From positions 1 through 64,000 of the forward strand of contig NZ_SPPK01000002.1 in the NCBI RefSeq assembly GCF_004569505.1: a stretch of 64,000 nt of DNA, given 5' to 3'. The first letter of the stretch is position 1, and the number at the start of each line of letters is the position of its first letter. Below, piece by piece: positions 18,149-28,892 of the stretch. The position numbers and the translations under genes are program-made. This DNA comes from Dysgonomonas mossii. GTDB lineage: Bacteria > Bacteroidota > Bacteroidia > Bacteroidales > Dysgonomonadaceae. The notes under the pieces were generated by a model, which saw only the letters and a program-made list of their open reading frames with translations, made no database searches and was not told the origin of the DNA.

Positions 18149-18339
18149 TCGAAAACTGATATATAACAAACATCCTGCAAATGTATGATATATTTTCAGG
18201 CTTAAATGTTAATTAAGAAAATAATATGTAAGATTTCCCTTATCTTTATACCTTCCTTATATTCAGAAAATAGAAGATTAATCTTTAATCTGTAAATATA
18301 AACCTTGAAGTAAAATATTTTAAACATAAAATATTCACC

Positions 18340-19728
18340 ATGAAAAAAATCATTATTTTATTTTCTTCATGTTTGTTGTCGTTTAACTGTGTAGCTCAGC
18401 AACCTAAAGAACAATCTCTCTTATTGAAAACTCCTGTTCAAGAGCGTCCGGCAGGACAAACAGATGTACTCGAGTTGAGAACCGAACTCTTACCTGTGGT
18501 GCGTGTAGCATTCATCGGCTTAGGCATGCGAGGCCCCGGAGCTGTGAACCGAATGACTTATATTCCGGGAGTGGAGGTTGTTGCATTGTGTGATGTAGAG
18601 CAAAAAAATACAGAGAAAGTAAATAAAATGCTACAAGAAAAAGGCCTTCCTAAAGCTCAGGAGTTTTATGGAGACACCTCTGTGTGGCGTAAGGTTACAG
18701 CCCTTCCCAATGTAGATCTTGTTTATGTGGCAACAGACTGGTTGTCGCATGCAAAAATAGGTATTCAGGCGATGAAAGACGGCAAGCATGTGGCAATTGA
18801 AGTTCCCGCTGCTGTAACAATGGATGAAATATGGGGATTGATCAACACCTCCGAGCAAACCAGAAAGCATTGCATGCAATTAGAAAATTGCGTATATGAT
18901 TTCTTCGAACTCACAACCCTAAATATGGTACAGCAAGGATTGTTGGGTGAAGTGATTCATGGAGAAGGTGCTTATATTCATGGTTTACAACCATATTGGG
19001 ATGAGTACTGGAACGACTGGCGCATGGACTTTAATAAAGCTCACCGAGGTGATGTGTATCCTACGCACGGACTTGGACCTGTATGTCAGGCAATGAATAT
19101 ACACCGTGGCGACAAACTGAATTATTTGGTTGCGATGGATACGAAGGCGATAGGCAATCCCGAATTTTTGAAAAAGAATAGAAATGAAGAAGTAAAAGGT
19201 TTTCGCAATGGAGATCATACCACCACTATGATTGGAACAGAGAATGGGAAATCGATATTGATAGAGCATAACGTAACATCACCTCGTCCATACAACCGTA
19301 TGTATCAGCTTACCGGGACAAAGGGGTTTGCGAACAAATACCCGATAGAAGGATATGCATTAGACAGTGAAGAGCTTGACCCTGAATTGACCAAGAATCA
19401 TGAAAACCTGACGGCTCACAGCTTCGTCCCCGAAGATGTGCAAGTGGCATTGATGGAGAAATATAAACACCCTATAGCAAAAGATATAGAAGATCTGGCT
19501 AAGAAAGTCGGAGGGCACGGAGGAATGGACTTCATAATGGACTATCGTCTGATATACTGTCTTCAAAGGGGACTTCCGCTCGATATGGATGTGTATGACC
19601 TTGCCGAATGGTGCAGCCTGATACCATTAACGGAAATTTCGCTCGACAATAATTCAGTTCCTGTAGAGATTCCCGACTTCACACGTGGAGGGTGGAATAA
19701 AATAAAAGGATTGAAATTTGCTCAGTAA
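18340..19728 (+). CDS. GH109-like Gfo/Idh/MocA-family secreted glycosidase
   Basis: This 462-aa protein has an NAD-binding Rossmann fold (VAFIGLGMRGPGAV, GLGMRG at 60-65) followed by an oxidoreductase alpha/beta domain. A signal peptide is present at 1-19. This exported arrangement, together with VAIEVPAAVTMDEIW and the VYPTHGLGPVC block with a likely catalytic His, matches GH109, whose members use bound NAD+ for a redox-assisted hydrolysis (first described as alpha-N-acetylgalactosaminidases). The gene diverges from the sigma factor of locus 1 and is followed by a GH97 gene, so both may belong to the same response. The reaction on N-acetylgalactosamine is family knowledge, not seen here. A plain sugar oxidoreductase is the alternative. 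Confidence 0.83.
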   Translation: MKKIIILFSSCLLSFNCVAQQPKEQSLLLKTPVQERPAGQTDVLELRTELLPVVRVAFIGLGMRGPGAVNRMTYIPGVEVVALCDVEQKNTEKVNKMLQEKGLPKAQEFYGDTSVWRKVTALPNVDLVYVATDWLSHAKIGIQAMKDGKHVAIEVPAAVTMDEIWGLINTSEQTRKHCMQLENCVYDFFELTTLNMVQQGLLGEVIHGEGAYIHGLQPYWDEYWNDWRMDFNKAHRGDVYPTHGLGPVCQAMNIHRGDKLNYLVAMDTKAIGNPEFLKKNRNEEVKGFRNGDHTTTMIGTENGKSILIEHNVTSPRPYNRMYQLTGTKGFANKYPIEGYALDSEELDPELTKNHENLTAHSFVPEDVQVALMEKYKHPIAKDIEDLAKKVGGHGGMDFIMDYRLIYCLQRGLPLDMDVYDLAEWCSLIPLTEISLDNNSVPVEIPDFTRGGWNKIKGLKFAQ

Positions 19729-19873
19729 GTCCCTTCGTAGACCTTTATAAAAGGATAAAGGAAAAGGAGTTGTCGGTATTCATTTTAGTGAAAAGGGGTA
19801 GAGGTAAACTTTAAAAAAGAATTATTTTAGCAAAAGGGAGTGATCTCTCTATATTCTAAACTTAAATATACTT

Positions 19874-21871
19874 ATGAAAAAAAATTACTTGATTATTTTA
19901 GCCGTATTTTGCACGGCTCTGTTTTCAATGACAGTATCAGCCCAGAAGTTATTTAATCTTAAATCTCCGAATGGTAAGCTGGAAGCTGTAATTAATGTAG
20001 GTAAAACAATCGATTATTCTGTTTTGCATAACGGCGATCTTATGCTCGACAAGTCTACAATTTCCATGTCACTCAGTGACGGAACTTTCTATGGAAAAGA
20101 CGCGAAGTTGTCGGGGTCATCTACAAAGAGCGTAAATCAGATAATTAGTGCTCAGGTATATAAACGTAAACAGATAAAAGATAATTATAATGAGCTTACG
20201 CTCAAATTTAAAGATCACAGTATTCTCTTTAGAGCATATGACGATGGTATTGCTTACCGTTTTGTGTCTGCGTCTAAAAAGCCTTTTGCAGTACAAGGCG
20301 AACAGGTTGAGTTTAATTTTCCTGCAGACAGCAAAGCTTTTATCAATTATACGAATAAATATGAATCGGCGTCTTTTGAAGAACAATTCTTCAATTCATT
20401 CGAACAACCGTATGTTCATAATCTTTTGTCTGAGTGGAATAAGAAAAGACTTGCCATAAGCCCTTTGGTAGTAGAGGGAGTAAAGGGCAAAAAGGTTTGC
20501 ATTGTAGAAGCTGACCTTCTTAATTATCCGGGAATGTTCTTATATCCGGGAGATAAAGCCAATATTCTGAAAGGGATTTTTGCACCGTATCCGAAAGATG
20601 TAGAACAAGGAGGACACAACAATCTGCAAATGGTTGTAAAATCTCGTGAAAATTTCCTTGCAAAATTTGATGGTGCTACAAATTTCCCTTGGCGTGTGGT
20701 AATAGTTTCTGAAAAAGATTCAGATCTGGCAGATAGTGATATGGTGTACAAGCTGGCAACACCGTCTCAGGGTGACTATTCTTGGGTAAAACCGGGTAAG
20801 GTAGCATGGGACTGGTGGAACGATTGGAACCTTTATAATGTAGATTTCAAGACAGGAGTGAACAATCAGACGTATAAATATTATATAGACTTCGCATCTA
20901 AATATGGTATAGAATATGTGATTCTGGATGAGGGATGGGCTGTGAATTTGAAAGCCGATCTGTTTCAGGTTGTTCCCGAAATTAATTTGCCCGAACTTGT
21001 CGCTTATGCTAAATCGAAGAATGTAGGTCTTATCCTTTGGGCAGGGTTTCATGCTTTCGATCGTGATATGGAAGCCGTTTGCAAACATTATAGTGAAATG
21101 GGAATCAAAGGTTTTAAAGTAGACTTTATGGATAGGGACGATCAGGTTGTTGTTGATTTTCACCGTCGTGGTGCAGAAACGGCTGCTAAATATAAGATGA
21201 TGTTAGACTACCACGGTACTTACAAGCCTACAGGTTTGCAACGAACATATCCTAATGTGATTAACTTTGAGGGCGTAAATGGATTGGAGCAGATGAAATG
21301 GGCTGAAAATCTCGATCAGGTTACCTATGATGTTACTATTCCGTTTATTCGTCAGGTAGCAGGGCCTATGGATTATACGCAAGGTGCGATGCGCAATGCT
21401 ACAAAAGGAAATTACAGAAGCGTGAATAACGAAGCCATGAGCCAAGGTACACGTTGCCGTCAGCTTGCTGAATATGTTATTTTCGAATCTCCGTTGAATA
21501 TGCTTTGCGACAGCCCGTCAAACTATATGGCAGAACCCGAGTGTACTGAGTTTATCGCTGCTGTACCTACCGTTTGGGATAATACAGTTGCTTTGAATGG
21601 CGAAATTGCAAAATATGTAGCCATTGCCCGTCAAAAGGGAGATGCATGGTATGTGGGTGCATTAACAAACTGGGATGCCCGTACTATGGAACTGGATTTG
21701 TCATTCTTGGGCGAAGGCAACTTCAAAGGAGAAGTTTTTAAAGACGGTGTAAACGCCGATCGTGTTGCTAAGGACTACAAAAAGGAAATAATAGATATTC
21801 CTGCCGATCGGAAACTTCCAATATCAATGGCTCCGGGTGGAGGTTATGTTGTGAAAATAATAAAAAAATAA
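19874..21871 (+). CDS. GH97 alpha-glycosidase, probably retaining type
   Basis: This secreted 665-aa enzyme belongs to family GH97. A signal peptide covers about 1-23. The N-terminal beta-sandwich (from LKSPNGKLEAVINVG) precedes the TIM barrel with KVAWDWWNDWNLYNVDF, YVILDEGWA and LILWAGFH. The motif GIKGFKVDFMDRDDQ carries the Asp (near residue 417) that serves as nucleophile in retaining members such as the Bacteroides alpha-galactosidases. Inverting alpha-glucosidases of the SusB type lack it. INFEGVNGLE (about 463-472) supplies the other catalytic Glu. I therefore favour a retaining alpha-galactosidase-like enzyme, without certainty on the sugar. It follows the GH109 gene after 145 bases. 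Confidence 0.9.
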   Translation: MKKNYLIILAVFCTALFSMTVSAQKLFNLKSPNGKLEAVINVGKTIDYSVLHNGDLMLDKSTISMSLSDGTFYGKDAKLSGSSTKSVNQIISAQVYKRKQIKDNYNELTLKFKDHSILFRAYDDGIAYRFVSASKKPFAVQGEQVEFNFPADSKAFINYTNKYESASFEEQFFNSFEQPYVHNLLSEWNKKRLAISPLVVEGVKGKKVCIVEADLLNYPGMFLYPGDKANILKGIFAPYPKDVEQGGHNNLQMVVKSRENFLAKFDGATNFPWRVVIVSEKDSDLADSDMVYKLATPSQGDYSWVKPGKVAWDWWNDWNLYNVDFKTGVNNQTYKYYIDFASKYGIEYVILDEGWAVNLKADLFQVVPEINLPELVAYAKSKNVGLILWAGFHAFDRDMEAVCKHYSEMGIKGFKVDFMDRDDQVVVDFHRRGAETAAKYKMMLDYHGTYKPTGLQRTYPNVINFEGVNGLEQMKWAENLDQVTYDVTIPFIRQVAGPMDYTQGAMRNATKGNYRSVNNEAMSQGTRCRQLAEYVIFESPLNMLCDSPSNYMAEPECTEFIAAVPTVWDNTVALNGEIAKYVAIARQKGDAWYVGALTNWDARTMELDLSFLGEGNFKGEVFKDGVNADRVAKDYKKEIIDIPADRKLPISMAPGGGYVVKIIKK

Positions 21872-21897
21872 AAACAATTATTCTTCTATTATAAGAT

Positions 21898-21936
21898 AAG
21901 AGGCTGTCTCAACTATTTTGTGAGACAGCCTCTTTT
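21898..21936. terminator. bidirectional terminator, AGAGGCTGTC type
   Basis: AGAGGCTGTCTCA and TGAGACAGCCTCT pair perfectly around a short loop and run into TTTT. It separates the convergent GH97 and metY genes. The same stem sequence recurs at 45128 and 58299. Confidence 0.85.
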
Positions 21937-21962
21937 ATAAAAAAAATAATCACGGCTTTATT

Positions 21963-23270
<1,308 letters not shown>

Positions 23271-23281
23271 TTATAAAATGA

Positions 23282-23309
23282 GAGTAATTGATTTTAAAAT
23301 CAATTACTC
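23282..23309. repeat. 28-bp perfect palindrome between cysK and metY
   Basis: GAGTAATTGATTTT is followed directly by its exact inverse AAAATCAATTACTC, with no central spacer. It lies 24 bases before the metY start. It could be an operator, or a weak attenuator separating metY from cysK expression. Confidence 0.6.
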
Positions 23310-23350
23310 ATAACTAAATAAAGATAACCTTTAAGATCGTATTATGTTGA

Positions 23351-24298
23351 TTAAAGTGGATATTCTTCAAAAGCATACAATACTGTAGACAGATAACGCT
23401 CTCCTGTATCGGGAAGAATTACAACGATATTCTTTCCTTTGTTTTCAGGTTTTTTAGCTAACAATGTAGCCGCATACGCTGCTGCGCCTGAAGATATACC
23501 TACCAATAGACCTTCTTCGCGAGCCAGTTCACGGCTTGTGCGGATGGCATCGTCATTGCTTACCTGAATGATTTCATCTACAACAGAGTCATTGTATGTT
23601 TTTGGAACAAAGCCTGCTCCTATACCTTGTATTTTGTGCGGGCCGGGTTTACCTCCTGATAATACAGGTGAGTCTGTTGGCTCTACAGCCACTATTTGCA
23701 CATTTGGATTGTATTTTTTCAAAACTTCACCTACACCGCTTACAGTTCCGCCTGTACCAACTCCCGCTACAAAGATGTCGACCTTACCATCGGTGTCACG
23801 CCAGATTTCTTCAGCAGTCGTTTTTTTATGTATTGCAGGGTTTGCAGGATTCGCAAATTGTTGAAGAAGAACTCCTTTCGGGTTTTGTCTTTGTAGTTCT
23901 TCGGCTTTTGCTATAGCACCTTTCATGCCATCGGGGCCGGGAGTAAGAACAATATTTGCACCAAGTGCTTTAAGTAGATTCCTACGCTCTATACTCATGG
24001 TTTCAGGCATTGTCAATGTAAGCTTATAGCCTTTTGCCGCAGCTACAAAAGCAAGCCCTATCCCTGTGTTTCCACTGGTTGGTTCTATCAATTCGCTGTC
24101 GGGGTGAAGTAGTCCCGATACCTCTGCTTCTTCTATCATCGCATTGGCAATACGGTCTTTGACGCTCGATGCCGGATTGAAGTATTCCAATTTAGCAATT
24201 ACATGAGCATCTACTCCATGTTTCTTATTATAATTCGATAACTCCAATAGCGGAGTGTTTCCGATAAGATCAGTTAATTTTTTTGCAATTTTTCCCAT
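23351..24298 (-). CDS. cysK: cysteine synthase A
   Basis: This 315-aa O-acetylserine sulfhydrylase catalyses the last step of cysteine synthesis. The PLP lysine is K47 in [11 protein letters not shown]. The substrate loop TSGNTG is at 74-79, and the PLP phosphate loop GTGGTVSG is present at about 180. The C-terminal [17 protein letters not shown] and [13 protein letters not shown] are classic for CysK. Length matches the family. It is the first gene of a sulfur-assimilation pair with metY, and the region upstream carries a promoter and operator-like repeats shared with the divergent murF side. Confidence 0.96.
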   Translation of the reverse strand: MGKIAKKLTDLIGNTPLLELSNYNKKHGVDAHVIAKLEYFNPASSVKDRIANAMIEEAEVSGLLHPDSELIEPTSGNTGIGLAFVAAAKGYKLTLTMPETMSIERRNLLKALGANIVLTPGPDGMKGAIAKAEELQRQNPKGVLLQQFANPANPAIHKKTTAEEIWRDTDGKVDIFVAGVGTGGTVSGVGEVLKKYNPNVQIVAVEPTDSPVLSGGKPGPHKIQGIGAGFVPKTYNDSVVDEIIQVSNDDAIRTSRELAREEGLLVGISSGAAAYAATLLAKKPENKGKNIVVILPDTGERYLSTVLYAFEEYPL

Positions 24299-24329
24299 AA
24301 CCGTTGATTTGTTTGTTTAATTATTGATA

Positions 24330-24337
24330 CAAAGGTA
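24330..24337 (-). promoter_or_regulatory. -7 box of the cysK promoter
   Basis: On the minus strand the box reads TACCTTTG, a full match to the Bacteroidetes TAnnTTTG consensus, 32 bases before the ATG. The matching -33 region has only a T-rich stretch and no clear TTG. AGGTACAT is directly repeated at 24334-24341 and 24348-24355, the first copy overlapping the box. Confidence 0.55.
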
Positions 24338-24372
24338 CATACTTTGAGGTACATATAAAATCGCTAAAGTAA

Positions 24373-24399
24373 GGTATTTTGATACCATGTTTATGGTAT
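24373..24399. promoter_or_regulatory. triple half-site operator upstream of cysK
   Basis: GGTAT, TTTG, ATACC, ATGTTT and ATGGTAT follow one another. The half-site GGTAT and its inverse produce two overlapping dyads: GGTAT/ATACC at 24373-24386 and ATACCAT/ATGGTAT at 24382-24399. The position 36-62 bases upstream of the -7 box would suit an activator of the cysteine/methionine genes. Confidence 0.45.
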
Positions 24400-24548
24400 A
24401 TTTTGCTGAGATATTTGATAAAGTAAAAAACGTTAAGAAGAATGTTTGATAGAAATTATTAACGTATATTCGTAGTGCTTTAAGCAAATCTTGTGGAACT
24501 TTACAAATCTAAAAAGTAATACATTAATAAACGTTTGAAAGGAAACAA

Positions 24549-24556
24549 TAAATTTG
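24549..24556 (+). promoter_or_regulatory. possible -7 box of murF
   Basis: TAAATTTG matches TAnnTTTG but ends only ten bases before the ATG at 24567. Used as such it would give an almost leaderless mRNA. No TTG lies at the proper spacing, so this may be chance in AT-rich DNA. Confidence 0.3.
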
Positions 24557-24566
24557 TATAAACGCT

Positions 24567-25856
24567 ATGGAGATATCAGATCTATATAATATATATAAGA
24601 AATACCCGGAAATTTCAACTGATACACGTAATAGTCCTAAAGATTCAATATTTTTTGCATTAAAAGGTGCAAATTTTAACGGGAATGAATACGCTGAAAA
24701 AGCAATCGATCAGGGCTGTGCCTATGCTGTTGTTGATGAAGAGAGATACGCAACCAGACCGAATATAATATTAGTAAAAGACAGTCTGGAAACACTACAA
24801 GAATTAGCCCGCCATCACCGGAAACAATTTATAAAAAAGCCAATTATTGCTATCACCGGAACAAACGGAAAAACAACTACAAAAGAGTTGATTTATTCTG
24901 TTTTGTCTCAGGAGTATAATGTGCTGGCAACTCAGGGAAACCTGAATAATCATATCGGAGTCCCGCTAACTTTGCTGAGGATAAAAAAAGAACATGAGAT
25001 TGTGATTGTGGAAATGGGAGCGAGCCATGTAGGTGAAATCCGCTTTCTTGCCGAGATGGCTTTGCCAAACTATGGGCTGATTACCAATTTGGGACATGCA
25101 CATATCGAGGGGTTTGGTTCGTTCGAAAATGTGGTGAAGGCCAAAGGTGAGTTGTATGAATTTATCCGCAGTACCAAAGATGGGAAGATATTTATAGACT
25201 ACAGCAATTTGCTCTTACGTGAAATGTCGGAAGGGATAACGTCTATATATTACGGACTGGAGGAAGATTTATTTATTTCAGGAAAAGTAACATCTATCAG
25301 TCCTTTCCTTGCATTGGAATGGAAATTTGGGAATAAACGCAATAAGGTGCAAACAAATATGATAGGAGAGTACAATCTTTCTAATGCATTGGCTGCAATA
25401 ACTATTGGTAAGTATCTTGGGGTAAAGGCTTCTTTGATATGTAAAGCGATAGAGGAGTATGTGCCGACTAATAACCGCTCGCAACTAAAAAAGACAGAAA
25501 AAAACATGCTTATAATAGATGCATACAATGCCAATCCGACAAGTATGCATGCCGCTCTCGAAAATTTTGACCATATGGATGTAAATCATAAGGTTCTTAT
25601 CCTTGGAGATATGAAGGAGCTGGGACCTGATACAGATATGGAGCATCAGAAGATTGCAGATTATATAAGCGATCATAACTTTGACAGGGTTATGTTTATC
25701 GGAGATAATTTCAGCAGGGTAAAAACAAAGTATCCGAGATTTAAAAATCTTGACCACCTGAAAGAATATCTCGAAAAAGATCCGGTTGAAGATAGTTACA
25801 TATTACTCAAAGGCTCGAGGGGAGTACAACTTGAGAAATGTATTGACATGCTATAA
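24567..25856 (+). CDS. murF: UDP-N-acetylmuramoyl-tripeptide--D-alanyl-D-alanine ligase
   Basis: This 429-aa cytoplasmic Mur ligase adds D-Ala-D-Ala to the peptidoglycan precursor. The N-terminal domain contains STDTRNSPKDSIFFALKG, which binds the UDP-MurNAc peptide. The ATP loop GTNGKTTTK is at 98-106, then TQGNLNNHIGVPLTLL and IVEMGASHVGEI, both typical of MurF. The C-terminal domain holds IDAYNANPTSM and LGDMKELG. The gene stands alone, divergent from cysK, and is closed by a terminator. Unlike in many bacteria it is not inside a division/cell-wall cluster here. Confidence 0.96.
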   Translation: MEISDLYNIYKKYPEISTDTRNSPKDSIFFALKGANFNGNEYAEKAIDQGCAYAVVDEERYATRPNIILVKDSLETLQELARHHRKQFIKKPIIAITGTNGKTTTKELIYSVLSQEYNVLATQGNLNNHIGVPLTLLRIKKEHEIVIVEMGASHVGEIRFLAEMALPNYGLITNLGHAHIEGFGSFENVVKAKGELYEFIRSTKDGKIFIDYSNLLLREMSEGITSIYYGLEEDLFISGKVTSISPFLALEWKFGNKRNKVQTNMIGEYNLSNALAAITIGKYLGVKASLICKAIEEYVPTNNRSQLKKTEKNMLIIDAYNANPTSMHAALENFDHMDVNHKVLILGDMKELGPDTDMEHQKIADYISDHNFDRVMFIGDNFSRVKTKYPRFKNLDHLKEYLEKDPVEDSYILLKGSRGVQLEKCIDML

Positions 25857-25879
25857 AAAGATAATATAATATAATAGAA

Positions 25880-25906
25880 GAAGATCCTCATTTGGGGATC
25901 TTTTTC
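25880..25906. terminator. terminator after murF
   Basis: AAGATCC and GGATCTT pair around a seven-to-eight-base loop and run into TTTTT. It lies between convergent genes and may serve both. Confidence 0.75.
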
Positions 25907-25955
25907 TATTTATATACTTGATTGATTTTTTTGAACAGAATAGAGATTGAGTATC

Positions 25956-28451
25956 TTAAATCAAATCCTTATAAGGATGAGGATAGTCACTACCCATTGT
26001 TTTCTTATATTCTACAACAAATGCCTGATAGCGGATGCGAGCCTCTTCATTTAGCTTTAATCTTTGTAAAGCTTTGGTCTGGAAAACTAAGGCCTCGTCG
26101 TTCAACGGGTCTATATTGAACAAAGCCTCTGTTAGATTTATAGTTGTCTGATAGGCCTCTGTGGTAAAGCTTTTTTCGATTTCTATTAATAATACAGGTT
26201 CCAGTTTATGTTCCATGTCTATCTTGAATGTATCAAAAAGAGCCTGATCTGAAGATCTTAGGAATTTACCACGTGTTAGTATCTCTATTAATTCTTCTCT
26301 GTTTTCTTCTATACCGGTAGATATGATTTGAATGCATCTTACAAAGTCGCAATAACATTCGTCGGTTAATACTATTTTAAAATAGCCTTTGTCATATACA
26401 AATTCAATTCCATCCAATTCCCCTAGTGCTTTCCTTAAGTGATTGATAGTAACTCCTCTTGAATTTTTTACTTTATCTTCGGGTTTGTCGGGCCATATGA
26501 GGTTGCTAAGTCGTTGAGAGGTGATACCGTCCTCGATACTATATTGCAGAACAAGAAAGAACATTTGCCTTAGCTTTGTACTGAACATATAGGTAATATC
26601 TTTATTGTTTCTATCGCGTACAGTAAACTCACCGAATAGATAAATGGAATTAGGCTTATCAATCCGTTCTTTATCGTTGTTCAGCGTTCTGAATGTTTGG
26701 CTGGTATTTCTGCTGTTCTTATTTTTCTGAACAAACCTCCGATATAGAAGATACCCTATAATAGAGATACATATACAAGCTAGGCCGATAATTATTAAAA
26801 CAATAATACCTGATTCTTCTTTGGGATAATTGGTAAGATCGTCTGCTGTAATGGGTGGGAATGCTAACGAATAAACTTTAAGATCGGAAGATACATCATC
26901 GGCAAACTCCTGTACAATTGCATACAGGTTGTTTAACTGATGGTCGTAATATAAATTAGCATTTGTTGTAATCTTATCCGAATATATCGGAATCGAGTCT
27001 CCTAATATTTCATAACTCCCGTCTTTCAGCGAGAAGCGGTATAATTGTAAAAATGATTTCGAAAAATGCTCCGGATAACACAATGTATAAAAACAAGAAT
27101 CATCAAGGATAACCATTCCCCGTACAGGTACTACATTGCTTTTATCCCATGGAATTTCCCAGAGCTTTGTAATATGTTTTGTATTTAAATCAACTTTATG
27201 CAGATCATAGAAATATTTTCGTCCTACCACCTGTTCGCCGGATTCGTTACCCATCCCTCCGAATACATATATGGAATTTGTTTTCTTCAGATATCCTACT
27301 GACGAAAAATAACGAGGAAGTATTGTATCTCCGCTAAAACCGTCCAGTGTTGACCATTTTCTCTCGTTTAGGTCGAAACAATAAAAGTTCTTACTATAGT
27401 ACATATTGCCGAATCCTCCAAATATGGTGTATTTATCCGTTGAAGGATCGTAGTAAGCCCCGTGATGATGTAGTTGTCTGGGAAGTCGCTCAGTGCTTTC
27501 TGTTGTCCATTGATAGGTATCCAGATTCAAACTGGCAATCATGGGCTGTTCATCCGTTATATTGTGATACACCTCATATGCATATAGTCTATTGTTTTTC
27601 GTATCGATGAAGTTTGTACCCAAAGCAAGGTTTACCGGACATTTTTCATCGAAGACTTTTGTTCTTGTTTCGCCCGATCTTACATTATATATAGATATCG
27701 CATCCCTGTTGAAATAATATATTTCTTTCTTTCTTACGTTGTAGTTAGCTCCGGCTACAGTTTCGGATTTGAATGAAGTCTTAAAGCTCCAGTGATAAGC
27801 ATCATTTATCAGCCATTGTGGATTTAATACTTCTCCCAGTGCCTTCCCTTTCGAATCGTGTACTATACTTCCCTCATTCTCTCTTAATGGAAATATATAT
27901 TTCTCATTATTCCCAACCGAGAGTTCTTTGATTGCAAAAGAAGGAGTGTCGATAATGTGGTCGCTTTTACCAAAGAGAATAATCGGATAGTATTTTTCCG
28001 GAAGCCCTGAGGCTACAGCTCTAAATACTCTGTCATTTACAGTTAATCTTATCGAATCACTCTTTAGATCAAATGATATTATCATTCTGAGCCAATGCTT
28101 ATCAAGCTGTTCTTCTTTATTTAGTTCGGCAGTGATCAAGCTGCTTCGTCCTTCTTCATTGAATTTGAATACAAAACTACTTCCTTGTCCGTCATAAAAT
28201 AAATTATAGATTTTATCGGATTTCTCATTTTTTATACGAAGAATGTATCCAATTTCTTTTGCAGGATAAAGAGCTATCTTGAAATCAATATTGAAATAGT
28301 TGGAAAAGGCAACGGATGAATTTTTGAAAACATCGTAAGAGGTTCTTTTATCTATAGATTGTTCCCCTCCACAAAATTTTAGACCTTGAGATAAGGCTGT
28401 TTGTGAATAAAAACAACTAAGTATGAAAAATATATATAGATACAGTTTCAT
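25956..28451 (-). CDS. membrane-spanning one-component regulator: LamG-like + Kelch sensor, OmpR-type winged helix + BTAD
   Basis: This 831-aa protein has a signal peptide (1-21), a concanavalin/LamG-like region (about 45-180), and a Kelch-type beta-propeller (about 215-530) with IFGGFGN (343-349) and IYVFGGMGN (394-402). One transmembrane helix follows at 548-571 (GIIVLIIIGLACICISIIGY). Then comes a cytoplasmic part: a winged helix of OmpR/SARP type (about 602-695, IYLFGEFTVRD, LSNLIWPDKPEDKVKNSRGV) and a bacterial transcriptional activator (BTAD) helical region (about 700-825). The topology puts the propeller in the periplasm and the DNA-binding part inside. No histidine kinase or receiver domain is present, so it is not a hybrid two-component system. 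It is divergent from locus 2, which has no other regulator, and is the obvious candidate for its control. The ligand is unknown. Confidence 0.85.
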   Translation of the reverse strand: MKLYLYIFFILSCFYSQTALSQGLKFCGGEQSIDKRTSYDVFKNSSVAFSNYFNIDFKIALYPAKEIGYILRIKNEKSDKIYNLFYDGQGSSFVFKFNEEGRSSLITAELNKEEQLDKHWLRMIISFDLKSDSIRLTVNDRVFRAVASGLPEKYYPIILFGKSDHIIDTPSFAIKELSVGNNEKYIFPLRENEGSIVHDSKGKALGEVLNPQWLINDAYHWSFKTSFKSETVAGANYNVRKKEIYYFNRDAISIYNVRSGETRTKVFDEKCPVNLALGTNFIDTKNNRLYAYEVYHNITDEQPMIASLNLDTYQWTTESTERLPRQLHHHGAYYDPSTDKYTIFGGFGNMYYSKNFYCFDLNERKWSTLDGFSGDTILPRYFSSVGYLKKTNSIYVFGGMGNESGEQVVGRKYFYDLHKVDLNTKHITKLWEIPWDKSNVVPVRGMVILDDSCFYTLCYPEHFSKSFLQLYRFSLKDGSYEILGDSIPIYSDKITTNANLYYDHQLNNLYAIVQEFADDVSSDLKVYSLAFPPITADDLTNYPKEESGIIVLIIIGLACICISIIGYLLYRRFVQKNKNSRNTSQTFRTLNNDKERIDKPNSIYLFGEFTVRDRNNKDITYMFSTKLRQMFFLVLQYSIEDGITSQRLSNLIWPDKPEDKVKNSRGVTINHLRKALGELDGIEFVYDKGYFKIVLTDECYCDFVRCIQIISTGIEENREELIEILTRGKFLRSSDQALFDTFKIDMEHKLEPVLLIEIEKSFTTEAYQTTINLTEALFNIDPLNDEALVFQTKALQRLKLNEEARIRYQAFVVEYKKTMGSDYPHPYKDLI

Positions 28452-28892
28452 GGAATAGAAAATACAATTTTCAAGTTAATAAGATTGTTTCCGGGTGACC
28501 TCTATTGTAATACTCTGTTTTGTGATAAATGGAGAAGGGGTAGAGGTGTCTTATCAAGATATAAAGATATTAAAATCTTTTTAATAGAAAGAGATTCCCT
28601 TTTAATACCGTTTTAACTGGTTTTTTAAGATTTCTTATAATGTGCACATAATAAGGTAAAAAGCATAAGATTAATGTTTTTTTTTACTTAATAACCCAAA
28701 TTTAACCCAATAATTAACCTTCGAGCGCCAATCTTTGGTAAAAATGATAGAGGGCAATACGTATGTCGAGCCATATCATGAAAGAAAAATAATTTAATAA
28801 CCAAAATCTATTAATCAACCAACCAAAAATCAGCCTATGTACATTGATGTTTCTAATTAATGTTAACTCTTAACTTTTATAACATGATTTTA
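28452..28892. other. divergent regulatory region of locus 2
   Basis: About 440 bases without a gene separate the Kelch regulator from the lipoprotein gene. The DNA is very AT-rich with runs of T and A. CAAATTTA at 28697-28704 would be a TAnnTTTG box for the regulator on the minus strand, but the nearest TTG is spaced too far (24 bp). No clear operator was found. Confidence 0.4.

Noticed and set aside
18149..18169. TTG start for the ECF sigma factor
   Set aside because: An ATG seven codons later lies directly before the region 2 homology; the extra residues have no family counterpart.
19740..19761. Small dyad CCTTTAT/ATAAAGG between the GH109 and GH97 genes
   Set aside because: Short, AT-rich and without T run; not enough to call a terminator or operator.
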